Position numbers and translations under genes: made by a program. Below, one piece after another: positions 13,983 to 15,764 of a stretch of 15,764 nt of DNA. Origin of the DNA: Oscillospiraceae bacterium (GTDB taxonomy: Bacteria; Bacillota; Clostridia; UBA1381); contig SVKH01000019.1 in assembly GCA_015068545.1 (NCBI GenBank), positions 1 through 15,764 of the forward strand, given 5' to 3'. Positions within the stretch are counted from its first letter, which is position 1, and every line of letters begins with the position of its first letter. A model generated the notes under the pieces. The model was not told where the DNA came from, did no database searches, and saw nothing but the letters and a program-made list of their open reading frames with translations.

Positions 13983-14223
13983 ACATTATAAGTCTCTTAA
14001 TTTAGTGTAAATGTAGAACTTTTTACAGTGGACAATAGGTGAGGAGAAGGAAAGTTTTAGCGGAATAAAATTGGATGAGGGTGTGAGGTGATGCCCTGCT
14101 TTTTATCACACTATAATAGTTAAAACTTTACCGAAGCTTCAAAGTGCGGAGACGGAAAAGTCGCTTTATTTCGGGAAAAGTAGTGGAGATCTGTACAAAA
14201 TTCGTAATAAAGTGTAAAAAAAC
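13983..14223. other. Non-coding gap before hppA with nested small inverted repeats
   Basis: No gene is recognisable on either strand. Inverted repeats are TGTAAA/TTTACA (14006-14011/14022-14027), and nested AAAGTTTTA/TAAAACTTT (14051-14059/14121-14129) enclosing GTGTGA/TCACAC (14081-14086/14106-14111). GTGAT/ATCAC (14088-14092/14105-14109) is an alternative inner pairing. A GGTGAGGAGAAGG sequence (14039 onward) looks like a ribosome binding site but no frame follows. It could be a remnant of a lost gene or a structured RNA. I see no promoter convincing enough to choose. Confidence 0.4.
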
Positions 14224-14252
14224 TTGACAAAAGTACAAAAACGTGGTAATAT
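14224..14252 (+). promoter_or_regulatory. Sigma-A promoter of the membrane pyrophosphatase gene
   Basis: TTGACA (14224-14229), 17-base spacer, TAATAT (14247-14252). The predicted start near 14259 leaves a leader of about 40 bases with AAGGGA (14283-14288) nine bases before the ATG. Confidence 0.8.
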
Positions 14253-14297
14253 AACAAGAAATCGTTATATTTTTAACAACCGAAGGGAATGTGATTT

Positions 14298-15764
14298 ATG
14301 GAAAAAATATTAGGATTTCTTACTCTTTCAGGTGCCGTAGTTGCACTTTTTTTTGCTTATTTTATGGCAAGAAAAGTGATGGGCTATTCCGAAGGAACTG
14401 ATAGGATGAAGCAACTGGCAGGATATATAAGAACAGGAGCAAATGCTTATCTTAAAAGACAATATAAGGTAGTAGCTATTTTTTTTGGCGCTCTGTTCCT
14501 GATACTTTTGGCGCTTTCTGCGTTAGGAATGGTATCGGTTTACATACCATTCGCGTTCGTAACCGGTGGTTTCTATTCCGCACTTGCCGGATTCATCGGT
14601 ATGAAAATTGCAACAACAGCCAATGCGCGTACAGCAAACGCCTGTACCCAAACACTGAATAAAGGACTTGGTGTGGCATTTTCTGCCGGATCGGTAATGG
14701 GACTTTCTGTTGTAGGACTTGGACTTTTGGATATATCGCTGTGGTTTATTATTCTTAAATATGCTTTGGGCTGCAGTGTAAGCGAAATTGCACAAGCTAT
14801 GGTAACTTTTGGAATGGGCGCATCGTCTATGGCACTTTTTGCCCGTGTTGGCGGTGGAATATTCACCAAAGCCGCTGACGTTGGCGCTGACCTTGTAGGC
14901 AAGGTTGAGGCAGGAATACCTGAGGATGATCCTCGAAACCCTGCTGTTATAGCAGATAACGTTGGTGACAATGTGGGCGATGTTGCCGGTATGGGCGCCG
15001 ACCTTTACGAATCATATTTTGGCTCTATTGTATCAGCCTGTGCACTGGGTGTTGCCGCATTTGGAAATATCAATGCCATAGCGCTTCCGATGCTTATGGC
15101 TGTTTTGGGAATAATTGCGTCGGTAATCGGGTTGTTTTTCGTAAAGACTAAGGAAAATGCCACTCAGAAGGAGCTTTTGAGCGCACTTTCCAAGGGTACA
15201 AATATAAGCTCGGTACTTGTAGCGATAGGTGCATTTCCACTTGTATATTATATAATGGGTAAGGAAAATCTTTCTCTTTATATTGCAATCTTATCGGGAC
15301 TTTTGGCGGGTGTGCTTATAGGTAAAGCTACCGAGTTCTTCACATCAGACTCTTTCGCACCGACCAAAAATCTGGCTAAAACTTCCGAAACCGGCTCTGC
15401 TACTATAATTATAAGTGGAATGAGCCTGGGAATGCTGTCAACAGCTCTGCCGATAGTTATTATCGCAGCGTGCATTCTGCTTTCATTCTATGCAGGTGGA
15501 TCAGGTAACACACACACCGGACTTTATGCCATTGCACTTGCGGCTGTTGGTATGTTGTCCACTCTCGGAATTACCCTTGCATCCGATGCTTACGGTCCGG
15601 TTGCAGATAATGCCGGTGGAATAGCGCAGATGGCAGGATTGGGCGAAGAGGTAAGACAACGCACCGATGCTCTTGATTCATTAGGAAACACTACTGCCGC
15701 AACAGGAAAAGGCTTTGCAATAGGCTCTGCGGCACTTACTGCACTGGCGCTTATCGCATCATAT
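14298..15764 (+). CDS. hppA: Membrane-bound ion-pumping pyrophosphatase, 5' part (K+-dependent type)
   Basis: The first 489 codons of a multi-helix membrane pyrophosphatase, which normally has about 650-700 residues. The frame is open to the window edge. It hydrolyses pyrophosphate to pump H+ or Na+ across the cytoplasmic membrane. The substrate-binding signature is clear: DVGADLVGKVEAG from Asp194, then EDDPRNPAVIADNVGDNVGD. Residues GNTTAATGKGF (463-473) have Ala467 and Gly470, where K+-independent enzymes carry Lys and Thr, so it belongs to the K+-dependent class. That class contains the Na+ pumps, but the ion cannot be fixed from this part. Hydrophobic helices start at residue 4 (ILGFLTLSGAVVALFFAYF). 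It has its own promoter. The pump recycles pyrophosphate from biosynthesis, including tRNA charging, in an energy-limited anaerobe. Confidence 0.95.
   Translation, partial: MEKILGFLTLSGAVVALFFAYFMARKVMGYSEGTDRMKQLAGYIRTGANAYLKRQYKVVAIFFGALFLILLALSALGMVSVYIPFAFVTGGFYSALAGFIGMKIATTANARTANACTQTLNKGLGVAFSAGSVMGLSVVGLGLLDISLWFIILKYALGCSVSEIAQAMVTFGMGASSMALFARVGGGIFTKAADVGADLVGKVEAGIPEDDPRNPAVIADNVGDNVGDVAGMGADLYESYFGSIVSACALGVAAFGNINAIALPMLMAVLGIIASVIGLFFVKTKENATQKELLSALSKGTNISSVLVAIGAFPLVYYIMGKENLSLYIAILSGLLAGVLIGKATEFFTSDSFAPTKNLAKTSETGSATIIISGMSLGMLSTALPIVIIAACILLSFYAGGSGNTHTGLYAIALAAVGMLSTLGITLASDAYGPVADNAGGIAQMAGLGEEVRQRTDALDSLGNTTAATGKGFAIGSAALTALALIASY

Noticed and set aside
1..15764. CRISPR arrays, tRNA or rRNA genes, insertion sequences
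   Set aside because: No regularly spaced repeats, cloverleaf sequences, conserved rRNA segments or transposase frames were seen on either strand.

Overview
The window reads as a chromosomal segment of a low-to-moderate GC Gram-positive anaerobe of the class Clostridia. The evidence is the Firmicutes division cluster (yggS, sepF, ylmH, divIVA, ileS), strong AGGAGG-type ribosome binding sites, consensus sigma-A promoters, a DUF1934 (YwiB-like) gene after murI, a K+-dependent-type membrane pyrophosphatase, and a BspA-like surface protein with a copper-amine-oxidase-N-type tail as found in gut Clostridia. I cannot name a genus or species from sequence alone.

Layout. (1) 1-3215, plus strand: the 3' end of a HlyD-type membrane-fusion gene, then yggS, sepF, ylmH and divIVA, tightly packed. 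ylmG, which often lies between sepF and ylmH, is absent, and a hairpin lies there instead. (2) 3190-6226: a sigma-A promoter embedded in the end of divIVA, a leader of about 210 nt that I fold into a long closed three-way-junction RNA, then ileS. The leader has no T-box sequence. (3) 6239-6381: an inverted repeat, a strong terminator, and an extended -10 promoter. (4) 6420-11569: an envelope operon of lspA, a RluD-type pseudouridine synthase, ddl, murI, a DUF1934 gene and an S41 protease with a PDZ and a peptidoglycan-binding domain. Its genes overlap or abut, and it ends in a terminator. (5) 11617-13982: an accessory block of lower apparent GC. It holds a perfect sigma-A promoter driving an apparently non-coding RNA, a convergent small XRE-type regulator on the minus strand, a divergent promoter pair sharing its -35 region with a perfect 14-bp palindrome in one spacer, and a secreted BspA-like leucine-rich-repeat protein. 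(6) 13983-15764: a non-coding stretch with small inverted repeats, a promoter, and the first 489 codons of a membrane pyrophosphatase cut by the window edge.

How the genes work together. Regions 1-4 are housekeeping: PLP homeostasis, Z-ring assembly and polar scaffolding, ribosome-associated S4 function, isoleucine charging, lipoprotein maturation, rRNA modification, and the D-Ala-D-Ala and D-Glu supply for peptidoglycan. Region 5 looks like a self-contained regulatory cassette inserted between two core genes. The two most interesting signals are the ileS leader RNA and the RNA/repressor/divergent-promoter arrangement upstream of the surface protein.
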